Shown: in pieces, positions 27,462 through 36,586 of the stretch | Position numbering within the stretch: the stretch's first letter is position 1 | Layout: each line of letters begins with the position of its first letter | Source: an uncultured Parabacteroides sp. | GTDB lineage: Bacteria > Bacteroidota > Bacteroidia > Bacteroidales > Tannerellaceae | Assembly: GCF_947855115.1 (NCBI RefSeq) | Contig: NZ_CANTZW010000019.1 | Span: 1 to 64,000, forward strand | Length of the DNA stretch: 64,000 bases | Direction: 5' to 3' | Made by a program: the position numbers and the translations under genes | The notes under the pieces: generated by a model | Databases searched by the model: none | What the model was told of the DNA's origin: nothing | What the model saw: only the letters and a program-made list of their open reading frames with translations

Positions 27462-29764
27462 AAAACATCTTAACATATCTCCTATTCGTACTTCTTCTCT
27501 TCTCTTGCTCCACCACGAAGAATCTTCCCGAGGGAGCAGTCTTGTATACCGGCATCAAGAAAATAGAGGTGAGAAACGAGGATAAGACCAAAGCCGGTGA
27601 AACGACCTTGGAAGAGGTTGAGGCCGCCTTAGCTTATCCTCCTAACAACGCTTTGTTGGGAAGTTCCTCGATCCGAGTACCCTTCCCTTTCGGATTATGG
27701 GTATACAACGCTTTCGTGAACAAGAAAGGGAAGATCGGCAAATGGATTTTCAATAAACTGGCCGCGAAGCCGGTACTTATCACTACCGTAAATCCGGATG
27801 TCCGTATCAAGGTGGCCCGGAACTTGTTGAACGAATACGGTTATTTCAACGGAGAGACCTCCTTCGAGGTCATTCCCGATCCCAAGAATCCCCGGAAAGC
27901 GAAGCTGGAATACAGTGTCACCATGAACGATCCGTATACGCTGGACAGTATCCAGTATATCCATATCCGCCACCGTGCCGACTCATTGATCGATGCCACC
28001 ATCGGTGAGCGTATCCTTCATAAAGGAGAGAATTTCAATGTAGTACAATTGCAAGCCGAGCGAGAACGCATCTCGTCCTTGCTCCGTAACAACGGATATT
28101 ACTATTTCCGTCCCGATTTTATCACCTACCAAGCGGATACCTTGCTGAACCCGGGAAAAGTGACCCTGCGGGTGACCCCGAAGGAGAGTCTGCCTCCCTC
28201 GGCCCTCCGGCCTTGGAAACTAGGAGATATATCCGTCTGGCTGAACGGTTATCAGAACGAGCCTCCTACAGACTCGATCCGTTATAAAGACCTTACGATC
28301 TATTATGAAGGAAAGTTAAGGGTACGTCCATCGGTCATTTACAACCGTTTATATTTCAAGCCGGGAGAGCTTTACAACCAACAGGCACAGGAACGGACGC
28401 AAACCGCCCTGGCCCGCTTGGGTATTTTCCGCTACGCGGAGTTACAATATTCCCCCCGGGATACCATGCGCCGCCAAGACACGCTGGATTTACGGATCAA
28501 TACGGTTTACGATCTCCCTTTAGACGGTGAGCTAGAGCTGAACGTTACCGCCAAGAGCAACGATCAAGTAGGCCCGGGTGCCATTTTCAGCGTGACCAAA
28601 CGGAATGTCTTCGGAGGGGGCGAGACCTTCGGCGTAAAACTTCGCGGTTCCTACGAATGGCAAACCGGAAACAAGTTGGATGGCAGCAGCTCCAAGATCA
28701 ACAGTTATGAGCTGGGGCTGACTACCACGTTGACTTTCCCGCGGGTATTGTTTCCCGCGTTCAGCAAACGGGATATGAATTTCCCGGCCAGTACCGCTTT
28801 CCGTCTCTACGCGGACCAGATGAACCGGGCCCGTTTCTTCAAGTTGCTGGCATTCGGGGGCGATGCCTCGTACGAGTTCCAGCCCTCTGCCACGTCTCAT
28901 CATTCCATTACCCCATTCAAGCTGACGTTCAACCTGCTTCAACATACCACGCATGAGTTCGATAGCATTACAGACGTGAACAAGGCCTTGAAGAAGAGTT
29001 TGCAAGATCAGTTCATCCCTGCCATGAACTATACTTATACCTATGATGACTCCCCGATCACCAGCCGCCGGAACCATCTTTGGTGGCAGGCATCCGTCAC
29101 GCAAGCGGGTCTTGTCTTGAACGGGATTTATGCGTTAGCCGGGAAGAAATTCAATAAAGAAGACAAAGAATTACTCGGCAACCCCTTCGCCCAGTTCATC
29201 AAGGGAACCGCCGAGATACGCTATAACTACGCCCTTGGGCATAAACAGCATCTCGTAGGCCGACTGATGGCCGGAGCTATTTACAGTTACGGTAACGCCC
29301 GGACCTCCCCCTATAACGAGCAATTCTATATCGGCGGGGCGAATAGTATCCGTGCTTTCACGATCCGCAGTATCGGTCCCGGTCGCTATTATCAAAACAG
29401 CGACAACAATAAATACGCTTATATCGATCGTACGGGCGACCTTAAATTCGAGGCGAATCTCGAATACCGCTTCCCGATCTTGGGCGACCTTCACGGGGCG
29501 GCATTCCTCGATAGCGGCAATATCTGGCTGATCCGAAACGACCCGGACCGTCCCGGCGGGCAACTTAAATGGGGCAGTTTCTTCAAGGATCTAGCCTTGG
29601 GCACCGGTTTTGGGTTGCGTTATGACCTTACCTTCATCGTAATCCGTTTCGACGTAGGCATCGGCTTGCACCTTCCCTACGATACCGGAAAGAAAGGGTA
29701 TTACAATATCCCGAAATTTAAAGACGGCATGGGCTACCATTTCGCCATCGGATATCCCTTCTAG
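27458..29764 (+). CDS. tamL: TamL, lipidated BamA/TamA-family outer-membrane protein
   Basis: A 768-residue Omp85-superfamily protein with a lipoprotein signal (LLFSC, Cys17 as the predicted lipidated residue), POTRA-like repeats (about 90-340, e.g. GYYYFRPDFITYQADTLL) and a C-terminal 16-strand barrel (about 370-768). It includes the lid-loop-type motif NSIRAFTIRSIGPGRY and ends with a terminal aromatic (AIGYPF). A lipid-modified TamA variant beside TamB is a Bacteroidota hallmark (TamL). It overlaps tamB by four bases. Expected role: outer-membrane homeostasis with TamB. Confidence 0.9.
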   Translation: MKNILTYLLFVLLLFSCSTTKNLPEGAVLYTGIKKIEVRNEDKTKAGETTLEEVEAALAYPPNNALLGSSSIRVPFPFGLWVYNAFVNKKGKIGKWIFNKLAAKPVLITTVNPDVRIKVARNLLNEYGYFNGETSFEVIPDPKNPRKAKLEYSVTMNDPYTLDSIQYIHIRHRADSLIDATIGERILHKGENFNVVQLQAERERISSLLRNNGYYYFRPDFITYQADTLLNPGKVTLRVTPKESLPPSALRPWKLGDISVWLNGYQNEPPTDSIRYKDLTIYYEGKLRVRPSVIYNRLYFKPGELYNQQAQERTQTALARLGIFRYAELQYSPRDTMRRQDTLDLRINTVYDLPLDGELELNVTAKSNDQVGPGAIFSVTKRNVFGGGETFGVKLRGSYEWQTGNKLDGSSSKINSYELGLTTTLTFPRVLFPAFSKRDMNFPASTAFRLYADQMNRARFFKLLAFGGDASYEFQPSATSHHSITPFKLTFNLLQHTTHEFDSITDVNKALKKSLQDQFIPAMNYTYTYDDSPITSRRNHLWWQASVTQAGLVLNGIYALAGKKFNKEDKELLGNPFAQFIKGTAEIRYNYALGHKQHLVGRLMAGAIYSYGNARTSPYNEQFYIGGANSIRAFTIRSIGPGRYYQNSDNNKYAYIDRTGDLKFEANLEYRFPILGDLHGAAFLDSGNIWLIRNDPDRPGGQLKWGSFFKDLALGTGFGLRYDLTFIVIRFDVGIGLHLPYDTGKKGYYNIPKFKDGMGYHFAIGYPF

Positions 29765-29797
29765 CGGTCCTGTTCCAAGGATTCTGCCGTCTGATTC

Positions 29798-29847
29798 AAG
29801 GTATTTCATTTTCAACAGACCGATTCCAGTTGAAAATGAAATACTTT
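29798..29847. terminator. Long perfect hairpin between convergent tamL and arginase genes
   Basis: GTATTTCATTTTCAAC at 29801-29816 pairs perfectly with 29829-29844 (16 bp). The stem extends to 19 bp counting one G-T, with a 12-base loop. T-runs are short on both sides. Position between convergent stops suggests a shared transcription barrier. Confidence 0.7.
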
Positions 29848-29874
29848 CCTCTACCTCCCCCCCCAACCTTTATA

Positions 29875-30771
29875 TCATAGACGAGCCGTAATATAATCGA
29901 TAATCTCCAGACAGAGGTTCGCGGTCTGCTCGTTCACGTCCAGTTCCGGGTTCAATTCTACCAGATCCATTGATTTAATCAGGTTCGTAGACAGTATATG
30001 ATCCACGAAATCATTGAATTCATCCGGCATCAGCCCCTCGCACACACGGGTTCCCGTACCCGGGGCGAAACGAGGATCGATACTATCCACATCGATGCTG
30101 AAATGCACGTTACGTATCTTCCGCTCCCTTAGTTTCCGTTTGATATCCTCGGCTACAAAACCGATCCCTTTCAGATGGATCGTCTCCATCGTATAAACAC
30201 TCAAATTCTCCCGCTCGATCAGTTCCAGCTCACCCTCATCCAAGCTGCGAGTCCCGACCAAGAACACATTCCGCGGGCTCACCTTATTCCCCGGGGCATA
30301 GATATTCACCAGTTCCTCACTGCCCATTCCCATCAAGGCGCTCAAAGGCATCCCATGAATATTACCGCTGGGAGAAGTCTCGCTGGTATTGATATCTCCA
30401 TGCGCATCCAACCATATGATACCAAAATCATCATAACACTTCCCCACGCCCGAGGCACTGCCCAAACCCAGCGAATGATCCCCACCGATAACCAAAGGGA
30501 AAGCCCCTCCCCTCAACGTATCATAAACCAGTTCCGCCAGATTCGTATTCACCTCCACGATCGCATCCAAGTATTTCATGCTGTTACCCCGCGCAAATTT
30601 ATCCGTCTCGCTAACCGGCGGCACATATAAATTACCCAGGTCGAAGGCCTTATGCCCGTTTTTCCGTATCCTCTCCATCAATCCCCGTTCCCGGAGGTGA
30701 TTCGGGGCACGCTCCACGCCCTCCCGATCACATCCCAGATTCAAAGGGACACCTATCACGTTTATCTTCAT
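29875..30771 (-). CDS. rocF: Arginase
   Basis: A 298-residue manganese ureohydrolase that cleaves arginine to ornithine and urea. Metal ligands are all present: GGDHS (His99), DAHGD (Asp122, His124, Asp126) and SIDVDSIDP (Asp227, Asp229). Length is normal (about 300). The frame is open further upstream to a GTG inside a REP-like palindrome, but MKINVIGVPL at 30771 matches the family N-terminus and is chosen. It lies downstream of ornithine aminotransferase on the same strand, so together they take arginine to glutamate semialdehyde. Agmatinase is the main alternative but fits less well. Confidence 0.93.
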   Translation of the reverse strand: MKINVIGVPLNLGCDREGVERAPNHLRERGLMERIRKNGHKAFDLGNLYVPPVSETDKFARGNSMKYLDAIVEVNTNLAELVYDTLRGGAFPLVIGGDHSLGLGSASGVGKCYDDFGIIWLDAHGDINTSETSPSGNIHGMPLSALMGMGSEELVNIYAPGNKVSPRNVFLVGTRSLDEGELELIERENLSVYTMETIHLKGIGFVAEDIKRKLRERKIRNVHFSIDVDSIDPRFAPGTGTRVCEGLMPDEFNDFVDHILSTNLIKSMDLVELNPELDVNEQTANLCLEIIDYITARL

Positions 30772-30837
30772 ATCACAAATTATTTCAATAATTATAAGAT
30801 TTGAACCTAATTCCCCTAGTCCGTATATCCGAATCCA

Positions 30838-30871
30838 GTTGTAGAGACGGGGCACGCCCCGTCTCTACAAC
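30838..30871. repeat. Perfect GTAG-footed REP-like palindrome
   Basis: Arms GTTGTAGAGACGGGGC (30838-30853) and its exact complement (30856-30871) flank an AC centre: 16 perfect pairs, the most complete copy in the window. It lies between ornithine aminotransferase and arginase, where a hairpin in the transcript could reduce readthrough or protect the upstream mRNA. Confidence 0.9.
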
Positions 30872-30938
30872 TAGGTATATGGATAACAAACTGATAGGTA
30901 TATGGATGTACGAACAGAGGTAATAAATTCATTATTTC

Positions 30939-32147
30939 CTAGAATTTAGCGAATGTATCTCGTATGATACCAATCGCTTCCATCATTTGCCCCTCCGTAA
31001 TCACCAAAGGAGGCGTAAAGCGGATAATATGATCATGAGTAGGCTTAGCGATCAAACCGTTTTCTTTCAGCGCCAGACAGATATCCCAAGCGGTCTTCCC
31101 GTCTTTAGGTTCCGTTACGACCGCGTTCAGCAAACCTTTGCCACGTACTTTCCGGATCATCGGGTTCTCGATCCGCTCCATCTCACTACGGAACAATTCG
31201 CCCATCTTAAACGCGTTTTCCGACAAACGCTCATCACGTACCACCTCCAAGGCGGCGATAGCGACTTTCGCCGCCAACGGATTTCCACCATACGTAGAGC
31301 CGTGTTCTCCCGGAGCGATCGTAAGCATGATCTCATCGTCTGCCAACACCGCCGATACCGGGCTAACCCCGCCGGACAACGCTTTCCCCAAAATCAAGAT
31401 ATCCGGACGGACTCCCTCGTAATCGCAAGCCAGCAACTTACCGGTACGTCCGATACCCGTCTGTATCTCATCCGCAATAAATAACACATTCCGCTGACGG
31501 CAAAGCTCATAGCAATCCCGCAGGTAACCATCGTCGGGCACCACTACCCCGGCCTCGCCTTGGATCGGTTCTACCAAGAAGCCTACCACACCGGGCTCTT
31601 TCAAGGCCCCGGCCAACGCATCCACATTATTATAGGGTATCTTTATAAAGCCGGGTGTATAAGGACCGAAATCGGCATATGAGCTAGGGTCCGTACTCAT
31701 GGAAATAATCGTGATCGTACGTCCGTGGAAATTCTCGCTACAAACCACGATCTTCGCATGTTCCGGGGCAACCCCTTTCCGGCGATACCCCCACCGGCGG
31801 CAAAGCTTCAGGGCCGTCTCTACCGCCTCGGCTCCCGTATTCATCGGCAGGAGCTTGTCATACCCGAAGAATTTGCAGGTAAATTCCATGTATTCACCAA
31901 GTATATCAGCATGAAAGGCACGAGATACAAGCGTAAGTCTCTCCGCTTGCTCCATCAGGGCCTTTACGATCTTAGGATGGCAATGTCCTTGGCTCAACGC
32001 CGAATATCCGGACAAGAAATCAAAATAACGTTTTCCCTCCACATCCCATACGAAAACACCTTCGCCTCTTCTCAAGACCACAGGCAGGGGATGATAATTG
32101 TGAGCACCATACTTCTCCTCACGGGTGATGTAATCTTCCGGTTTCAT
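30939..32147 (-). CDS. rocD: Ornithine aminotransferase
   Basis: A 402-residue class-III PLP aminotransferase that converts ornithine and 2-oxoglutarate to glutamate-5-semialdehyde and glutamate. The N-terminal [18 protein letters not shown] is characteristic of ornithine rather than acetylornithine aminotransferases. The Schiff-base lysine is Lys255 in ILGKALSGG, with Asp226 ([12 protein letters not shown]) contacting the cofactor. It has its own -7 box and is preceded on the same strand by a terminator closing the upstream operon. Partner of the downstream arginase. Confidence 0.95.
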   Translation of the reverse strand: MKPEDYITREEKYGAHNYHPLPVVLRRGEGVFVWDVEGKRYFDFLSGYSALSQGHCHPKIVKALMEQAERLTLVSRAFHADILGEYMEFTCKFFGYDKLLPMNTGAEAVETALKLCRRWGYRRKGVAPEHAKIVVCSENFHGRTITIISMSTDPSSYADFGPYTPGFIKIPYNNVDALAGALKEPGVVGFLVEPIQGEAGVVVPDDGYLRDCYELCRQRNVLFIADEIQTGIGRTGKLLACDYEGVRPDILILGKALSGGVSPVSAVLADDEIMLTIAPGEHGSTYGGNPLAAKVAIAALEVVRDERLSENAFKMGELFRSEMERIENPMIRKVRGKGLLNAVVTEPKDGKTAWDICLALKENGLIAKPTHDHIIRFTPPLVITEGQMMEAIGIIRDTFAKF

Positions 32148-32201
32148 ACTGCTACTGATTTAAATGATTCGCATACTGTAAGCGTTTCTTACCGTATATG
32201 C

Positions 32202-32209
32202 CAAAGATA
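32202..32209 (-). promoter_or_regulatory. Candidate -7 box of rocD
   Basis: The minus strand reads TATCTTTG (TAnnTTTG), 54 bases upstream of the rocD ATG. No TTTG is seen at the ideal -33 spacing. Confidence 0.5.
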
Positions 32210-32299
32210 CGAAATAGGAGATTACAATATGTCACCGAAAGCGTATGTTAAGAAACATACATTCATGCGGATATCCGCAGGCATAGACGCAGCGGTCTA

Positions 32300-32346
32300 C
32301 AAAAAAAGGTGTCGCAAAAGGCATCCTCCGCCCTTTTACAACACCT
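32300..32346 (-). terminator. Terminator of the PASTA-rluD-ddl-acyltransferase operon
   Basis: Arms AGGTGT...AAAAGGGC and GCCTTTTG...ACACCT form an imperfect 14-16 bp stem on the minus strand. It is followed by seven T, 22 bases after the acyltransferase stop. Confidence 0.75.
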
Positions 32347-32368
32347 CTTTTTCAAAATCAATTGAAAC

Positions 32369-33532
32369 TTATAAAGTCGTCAAATAATTCTTCAACGGAT
32401 TGGAGTACATTTCCAACAGTTTCTTACGCAAGAACGCCTCATCCTTATTCGGAAGAACGATCTTATCCAACTGCCCTTGTATATACTCCTCGAACTGCTT
32501 TTTATCCTTCGGCCCGTAATGTTCGTGGAAACGGCGGGTACCGTTCAGCCAATCATAAGCTACGTAATTACAAGGATAGAAACGATAATTCTTATAGATC
32601 TCCCGATCGATAACGGAGGCGATAGCGCTCACCAGCTCGTTCTTCTCCATATCCTTGTCTAGCTTAACCAAGGAGTCATTGATCGGGGAAGTGATCGTGA
32701 AATGGACACGCCCCTTATTATTCAGGATACCCGTTTCCATGCTCAACAGATCATCCCGCTGGCATTTCACGAAATCCGGATCATCCCGCCTCATCTGAAA
32801 CTCTTTCGCTTTCAGGAAATCGCAAGGGTCAAACTCGTAGGAGATAGCGACCGGCACGATATTCAAGTCCATCAAGTTCAGCAACAAGTTATCCTTGTCG
32901 CCCCCGATACTCAGCATCTTCAGTACGCTACCCTGCGTACGATCGTCCGAATCCTTGGCACGTCCCTCCCGCTGAGCGATCCAGATAGATTCTTTCACGT
33001 CCTTGATCGCATGATGGATATAAGAGGAAAGCGTCTTGCTGACCTCCAGCATCTGACGGACAGAAACGCCGCGCTTCACGATAAAGCTATTGTTCAAGCG
33101 GACCAACGTCTCGATCCACGGACGGATCAAAAGGTTGTCGCCGATAGCGACCTGCGTCATACCATAACCAACATCATACAACATGACATTCAAGAAGGAG
33201 GCATCCAATACGATATCCCTGTGGTTCGAGATAAACGTACACGCGGCCTTGTCTTTCGGCAGGCGGCTACGCCCTGAGATAGTAAGCGAGAAAGTAGTTT
33301 TTTTCGCCACCGTCATTACAGCGTCATAGGCCAAAGTAGATTTAAACTCCTCCTTCGTCTTGCAAGCACGCATGGCAGCCGAGAATTCCTCCCAATTCAA
33401 ATTCGGCTTTATGTAACGTAAAGCCCGCTCGAAATCCTCATTAGCGACCAATTTTTCAATCGCGTCCTTCACCTCACTATTGTTCAGCGGACGGATGTCG
33501 TCGAAATTAGGGGAAACTGTTTCTGTATCCAT
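32369..33532 (-). CDS. PlsC-like 1-acylglycerol-3-phosphate-type acyltransferase
   Basis: A 387-residue protein of the glycerolipid acyltransferase superfamily. The catalytic HX4D block is SNHRDIVLD (about 102-110) and the later glycine/proline block resembles IWIAQREGRAKDS. It is longer than a minimal PlsC (about 240) because of an N-terminal helical region (1-80) and a C-terminal extension. No obvious transmembrane span. It is the last gene of a four-gene operon and starts 2 bases after ddl. The likely role is phospholipid or other lipid acylation; the acceptor is uncertain. Confidence 0.82.
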   Translation of the reverse strand: MDTETVSPNFDDIRPLNNSEVKDAIEKLVANEDFERALRYIKPNLNWEEFSAAMRACKTKEEFKSTLAYDAVMTVAKKTTFSLTISGRSRLPKDKAACTFISNHRDIVLDASFLNVMLYDVGYGMTQVAIGDNLLIRPWIETLVRLNNSFIVKRGVSVRQMLEVSKTLSSYIHHAIKDVKESIWIAQREGRAKDSDDRTQGSVLKMLSIGGDKDNLLLNLMDLNIVPVAISYEFDPCDFLKAKEFQMRRDDPDFVKCQRDDLLSMETGILNNKGRVHFTITSPINDSLVKLDKDMEKNELVSAIASVIDREIYKNYRFYPCNYVAYDWLNGTRRFHEHYGPKDKKQFEEYIQGQLDKIVLPNKDEAFLRKKLLEMYSNPLKNYLTTL

Positions 33533-33534
33533 AT

Positions 33535-34527
33535 TTATTTTGTTTTTCTGTTTTTGAGCTCGTCTTCAATAATATCTGTCATGACATCCTTGATATCCAA
33601 TCCCGCCGCGCGTACCTGCTGCGGGATAAAGCTGGTAGACGTCATTCCCGGTGTCGTGTTTACTTCCAGCAATACGGGCTCCCCGTCTGCCGGAATGATA
33701 TAATCCACACGAATCAACCCCTTGGCGCCCAATATATCATAAATCCTCGATGTCTCGCGCTGTATCATCTCTGTCAAGCCGGCAGAGATACGGGCCGGGG
33801 TGATCTCGTCTACCTGCCCGTTGTACTTCGCGTCGAAATCGAAGAACTCGTTATCCGTAACCACCTCGGTCAGCGGGAAGACCACCTCTTTGCCTTCTAC
33901 CTTGTAACAGCCGCACGTCACTTCCGTCCCATCGATAAAGCTCTCCAAGATCACCTCTCGTCCCTCCCCGAACGCCTTGGCGATAGCGGGCTGGATAGCG
34001 GAGGCCTCTCTTACCTTTGTCACGCCGAAACTACTACCTCCATCGTTCGGCTTCACGAAAATAGGCAAACCCAAACGGTTCACTACCTCTTCGTCCGTAA
34101 TAGTCTCGCCCTTAAACAAATGAATGGAAGCGGCAATTCTCACGCCAAAATTTCTCAAGTAATGATTGCATACGTACTTATTGAATGTCAAAGCGCTCAC
34201 CAACATCCCGCACGACGAGTAAGGCATGCCGATCATATCGAAATATCCTTGCAGACGCCCGTCCTCGCCCGGAGTACCGTGTATCGTTATATAAGCGAAG
34301 TCAAAATGTCTCGCCACGCCATTCTCCTTGAAGCTGAAATCATTCTTATCGATCGGCGCATGTTCCCCGCCGGGAAGTACAACCGCCCACTCATCCTTCT
34401 TAACGATGACAATATATAAATTATATTTGTCTTTATCAATAAAAGAGTAGATCCCGTCCGCACTTTTTAATGAAATAACGATCTCGGAGGAATCTCCTCC
34501 TGCTATAATAGCGATGTTCCTCTTCAT
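33535..34527 (-). CDS. ddl: D-alanine--D-alanine ligase
   Basis: A 330-residue ATP-grasp ligase making D-Ala-D-Ala for peptidoglycan precursors. Motifs: N-terminal IAIIAGGDSSE, HGTPGEDGRLQGYFDMIGMPYSSCG (about 88-113), FVKPNDGGSSFGV (ATP-binding loop) and the metal site LLEVNTTPGMTSTSFIP near the C-terminus. A Phe/Tyr-type omega-loop assignment (D-Ala versus D-Lac) was not attempted. It sits two bases from both neighbours, between rluD-type and acyltransferase genes, so it is tightly co-expressed. Confidence 0.96.
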   Translation of the reverse strand: MKRNIAIIAGGDSSEIVISLKSADGIYSFIDKDKYNLYIVIVKKDEWAVVLPGGEHAPIDKNDFSFKENGVARHFDFAYITIHGTPGEDGRLQGYFDMIGMPYSSCGMLVSALTFNKYVCNHYLRNFGVRIAASIHLFKGETITDEEVVNRLGLPIFVKPNDGGSSFGVTKVREASAIQPAIAKAFGEGREVILESFIDGTEVTCGCYKVEGKEVVFPLTEVVTDNEFFDFDAKYNGQVDEITPARISAGLTEMIQRETSRIYDILGAKGLIRVDYIIPADGEPVLLEVNTTPGMTSTSFIPQQVRAAGLDIKDVMTDIIEDELKNRKTK

Positions 34528-34529
34528 TT

Positions 34530-35609
34530 TTACAATTCTTTAGTGTTCGCGTATACACGCCATCTGTCGATCAGTCGCTGCATATCGGAAGGAATCTCGG
34601 AATCGAAAAACATCTCCTCTCCCGTAGTAGGATGAACGAACCCCAACGTCTTAGCATGCAAGGCCTGACGCGGACAAATAGCGAAACAGTTTTGCACGAA
34701 CTGTTTATATTTAGCAAAAGTTGTTCCTTTCAGGATATCATGGCCACCATACCGCTCATCGTTGAAAAGCGTATGGCCGATATATTTCATATGTACACGA
34801 ATCTGGTGCGTACGCCCCGTCTCCAGGCGGCATTCCACCAGGCTCACGTATCCCAGGCGCTCCAACACGGTGTAATGGGTAACGGCGGTCTTGCCCTGGT
34901 CGCCTTCCGGGAAGACGGTCATTTGCATACGGTCACGCGGGTCACGCCCGATATTTCCCTCGATACGTCCCTCATCCTCCTGGATGATCCCCCATACCAA
35001 GGCCCGGTATTTACGTTTGGTCGTCTTATTGAAAAACTGCAAGCCGAGATTACTCTTGGCCTCCGGACGCTTGGCTACCACCAGCAAGCCCGACGTATCC
35101 TTGTCGATGCGGTGTACCAAGCCCAAACGAGGATCGGAAGGATCGTAGTAGGGATCATCCTTTAAATAATACGCCAAGGCGTTCACCAAGGTTCCGGTAT
35201 AATTGCCGTGACCGGGGTGCACGACCAAGCCTGCCGGTTTATTCACCACCAGCAAGTCGTCGTCTTCATATACTATATCTAAAGGGATATCTTCGGGGAT
35301 GATCTCCAGCTCCCGGCGAGGGCGATCCATCACGATAGAGACCACATCGAGAGGTTTCACCCGGTAATTACTTTTCACCGGCTTATCGTTCACCAAGATA
35401 CACCCCGCCTCGGCCGCCAACTGGATACGGTTACGGGTAGCTCCCATCATGCGGTCTACCAAGAACTTATCCACCCGGAGCAGGGATTGCCCCTTATCCG
35501 CCACGAAGCGGAAATGCTCATACATCTGGCCCGGCGACGTTTCGTCTTCTTCCGGCATCAACAGGTCGTCTACCCGCTCATCATCCATATCGTCCAAAAA
35601 CCCGCCCAT
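34530..35609 (-). CDS. RluD-type ribosomal large-subunit pseudouridine synthase
   Basis: A 359-residue RluA-family enzyme. It has an S4 RNA-binding domain (about 40-100, LLRVDKFLVDRMMGATRNRIQLAAEAGCILVN) and a catalytic domain with the aspartate motif HRIDKDTSGLLVVAK, plus GRTHQIRVHMKYIGHTLFND near the C-terminus. By architecture it is RluD-like, modifying the 23S rRNA helix-69 uridines, but family assignment alone does not fix the target. It is second in the PASTA-rluD-ddl-acyltransferase operon and begins 4 bases after the PASTA gene. Confidence 0.92.
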   Translation of the reverse strand: MGGFLDDMDDERVDDLLMPEEDETSPGQMYEHFRFVADKGQSLLRVDKFLVDRMMGATRNRIQLAAEAGCILVNDKPVKSNYRVKPLDVVSIVMDRPRRELEIIPEDIPLDIVYEDDDLLVVNKPAGLVVHPGHGNYTGTLVNALAYYLKDDPYYDPSDPRLGLVHRIDKDTSGLLVVAKRPEAKSNLGLQFFNKTTKRKYRALVWGIIQEDEGRIEGNIGRDPRDRMQMTVFPEGDQGKTAVTHYTVLERLGYVSLVECRLETGRTHQIRVHMKYIGHTLFNDERYGGHDILKGTTFAKYKQFVQNCFAICPRQALHAKTLGFVHPTTGEEMFFDSEIPSDMQRLIDRWRVYANTKEL

Positions 35610-35613
35610 TCCT

Positions 35614-36240
35614 TTAAAACCAGTTTTCTATATCACTATCCAAGGGTTCCACCGGGATGCTATCCAAAGCCAAGGAGTCGGGAAGCATATTCGGGTCGCC
35701 ACTGCTTACTTTCAATACGAGATGAGCGGCCAGCGGCACATGCTCTCCCTTGAGCAACGAACGCCCGTTTAACTCTACGCCCATCGCCAAGTCTTTATAA
35801 TCGCCCGGCACATACTCGATCTCGACCGACGAGAAACCGCGGGCCCTCAATAAGGCGTACGCCTGGCGGAAAGACAGGTCTTCCACCTCCGGTATCACGG
35901 CCATCTGGGAGGTCAGCGCGTTAATCGTGACAAAGACGATCCGTCCCTCTTTCACCTTAGACCCGACACCGGGAACCAGCTCCACGATGGAGCCCGGGGC
36001 CACGTCTTTCGAGAACACGGAATCGATCACGTTATAGCGCAGCTTATTATTCCGGAAGAACTCGGCGGCATCTTCCAGCTTCATCCCTTTCACGTCCGGA
36101 ACGATCACCGCTTGATTATGCCGGGTATAAGAATCCAGCCATGCCAGCACGCCGTAGACAACGCCACACGACACGACCACCACCAACAAGAGGTTGATGA
36201 TAAACGGGTTCTTTATTAGTCTTACAAAAAAGTTACTCAT
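35614..36240 (-). CDS. PASTA-domain membrane protein
   Basis: A 208-residue protein with a short cytoplasmic N-terminus, one transmembrane helix (about 12-32, INLLLVVVVSCGVVYGVLAW) and extracytoplasmic PASTA domains (VIVPDVKGMKLEDAAEFF, about 44 onward, and VIPEVEDLSFRQAYALL, about 115 onward, with a third partial repeat). PASTA domains bind peptidoglycan fragments. No kinase or transpeptidase domain is attached, unlike the well-known Gram-positive proteins. The frame is open upstream across a promoter-like box, so ATG 36240 (MSNFFVRL) is chosen. First gene of the operon with rluD and ddl. Confidence 0.88.
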   Translation of the reverse strand: MSNFFVRLIKNPFIINLLLVVVVSCGVVYGVLAWLDSYTRHNQAVIVPDVKGMKLEDAAEFFRNNKLRYNVIDSVFSKDVAPGSIVELVPGVGSKVKEGRIVFVTINALTSQMAVIPEVEDLSFRQAYALLRARGFSSVEIEYVPGDYKDLAMGVELNGRSLLKGEHVPLAAHLVLKVSSGDPNMLPDSLALDSIPVEPLDSDIENWF

Positions 36241-36265
36241 TTCACGTATGTATTTGTAGGCGGTC

Positions 36266-36297
36266 CAAAAGTAGGAAAAAAACGGCATATAGACCAA
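36266..36297 (-). promoter_or_regulatory. Promoter of the PASTA-rluD-ddl-acyltransferase operon
   Basis: The -7 box TACTTTTG is at 36266-36273. TTG at 36295-36297 lies 21 bases upstream. The predicted start of transcription supports ATG 36240. Confidence 0.5.
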
Positions 36298-36317
36298 TTC
36301 CCACCGACACAATACTA

Positions 36318-36364
36318 TAAAAACAAAGAAAGTAAAGGCTTTTTAGTAAAAAACCTCTACTTTC
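36318..36364 (-). terminator. rpmH terminator
   Basis: GAAAGTAGAGG (36354-36364) pairs with CCTTTACTTTC (36328-36338) over 11 bp with one G-T on the minus strand, followed by TTTGTTTTT. It is 27 bases past the rpmH stop. Confidence 0.75.
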
Positions 36365-36390
36365 CTTATAAATCTTTATAACGAGACCGA

Positions 36391-36543
36391 TTATCCGTTG
36401 TACTCGTCGGATACCGTTAATTTCGCTCTGCCTTTAGCGCGGCGAGAAGCTAATACTCTACGGCCATTAGCGGTAGCCATTCTGGAACGGAAGCCATGCT
36501 TGTTCTTTCTTTTTCTGTTGGAAGGTTGGAATGTTCTTTTCAT
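36391..36543 (-). CDS. rpmH: 50S ribosomal protein L34
   Basis: A 50-residue, highly basic ribosomal protein read directly from the minus strand: [20 protein letters not shown] at the start, then [19 protein letters not shown] and [10 protein letters not shown]. The KRTFQPSxRKRxxxHGFRxRM pattern is diagnostic of L34. It has its own consensus promoter upstream and its own terminator downstream. The usual neighbours of rpmH in other phyla (rnpA, dnaA) are absent. Confidence 0.98.
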   Translation of the reverse strand: MKRTFQPSNRKRKNKHGFRSRMATANGRRVLASRRAKGRAKLTVSDEYNG

Positions 36544-36586
36544 CTTTCTATTTTATTTATTATTATTCGCATACTGATTCGGGCTG

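Noticed and set aside
30772..30855. N-terminal extension of arginase from GTG 30855
   Set aside because: The extension is a translation of the REP palindrome and spacer; MKINVIGVPL at 30771 matches the family start.
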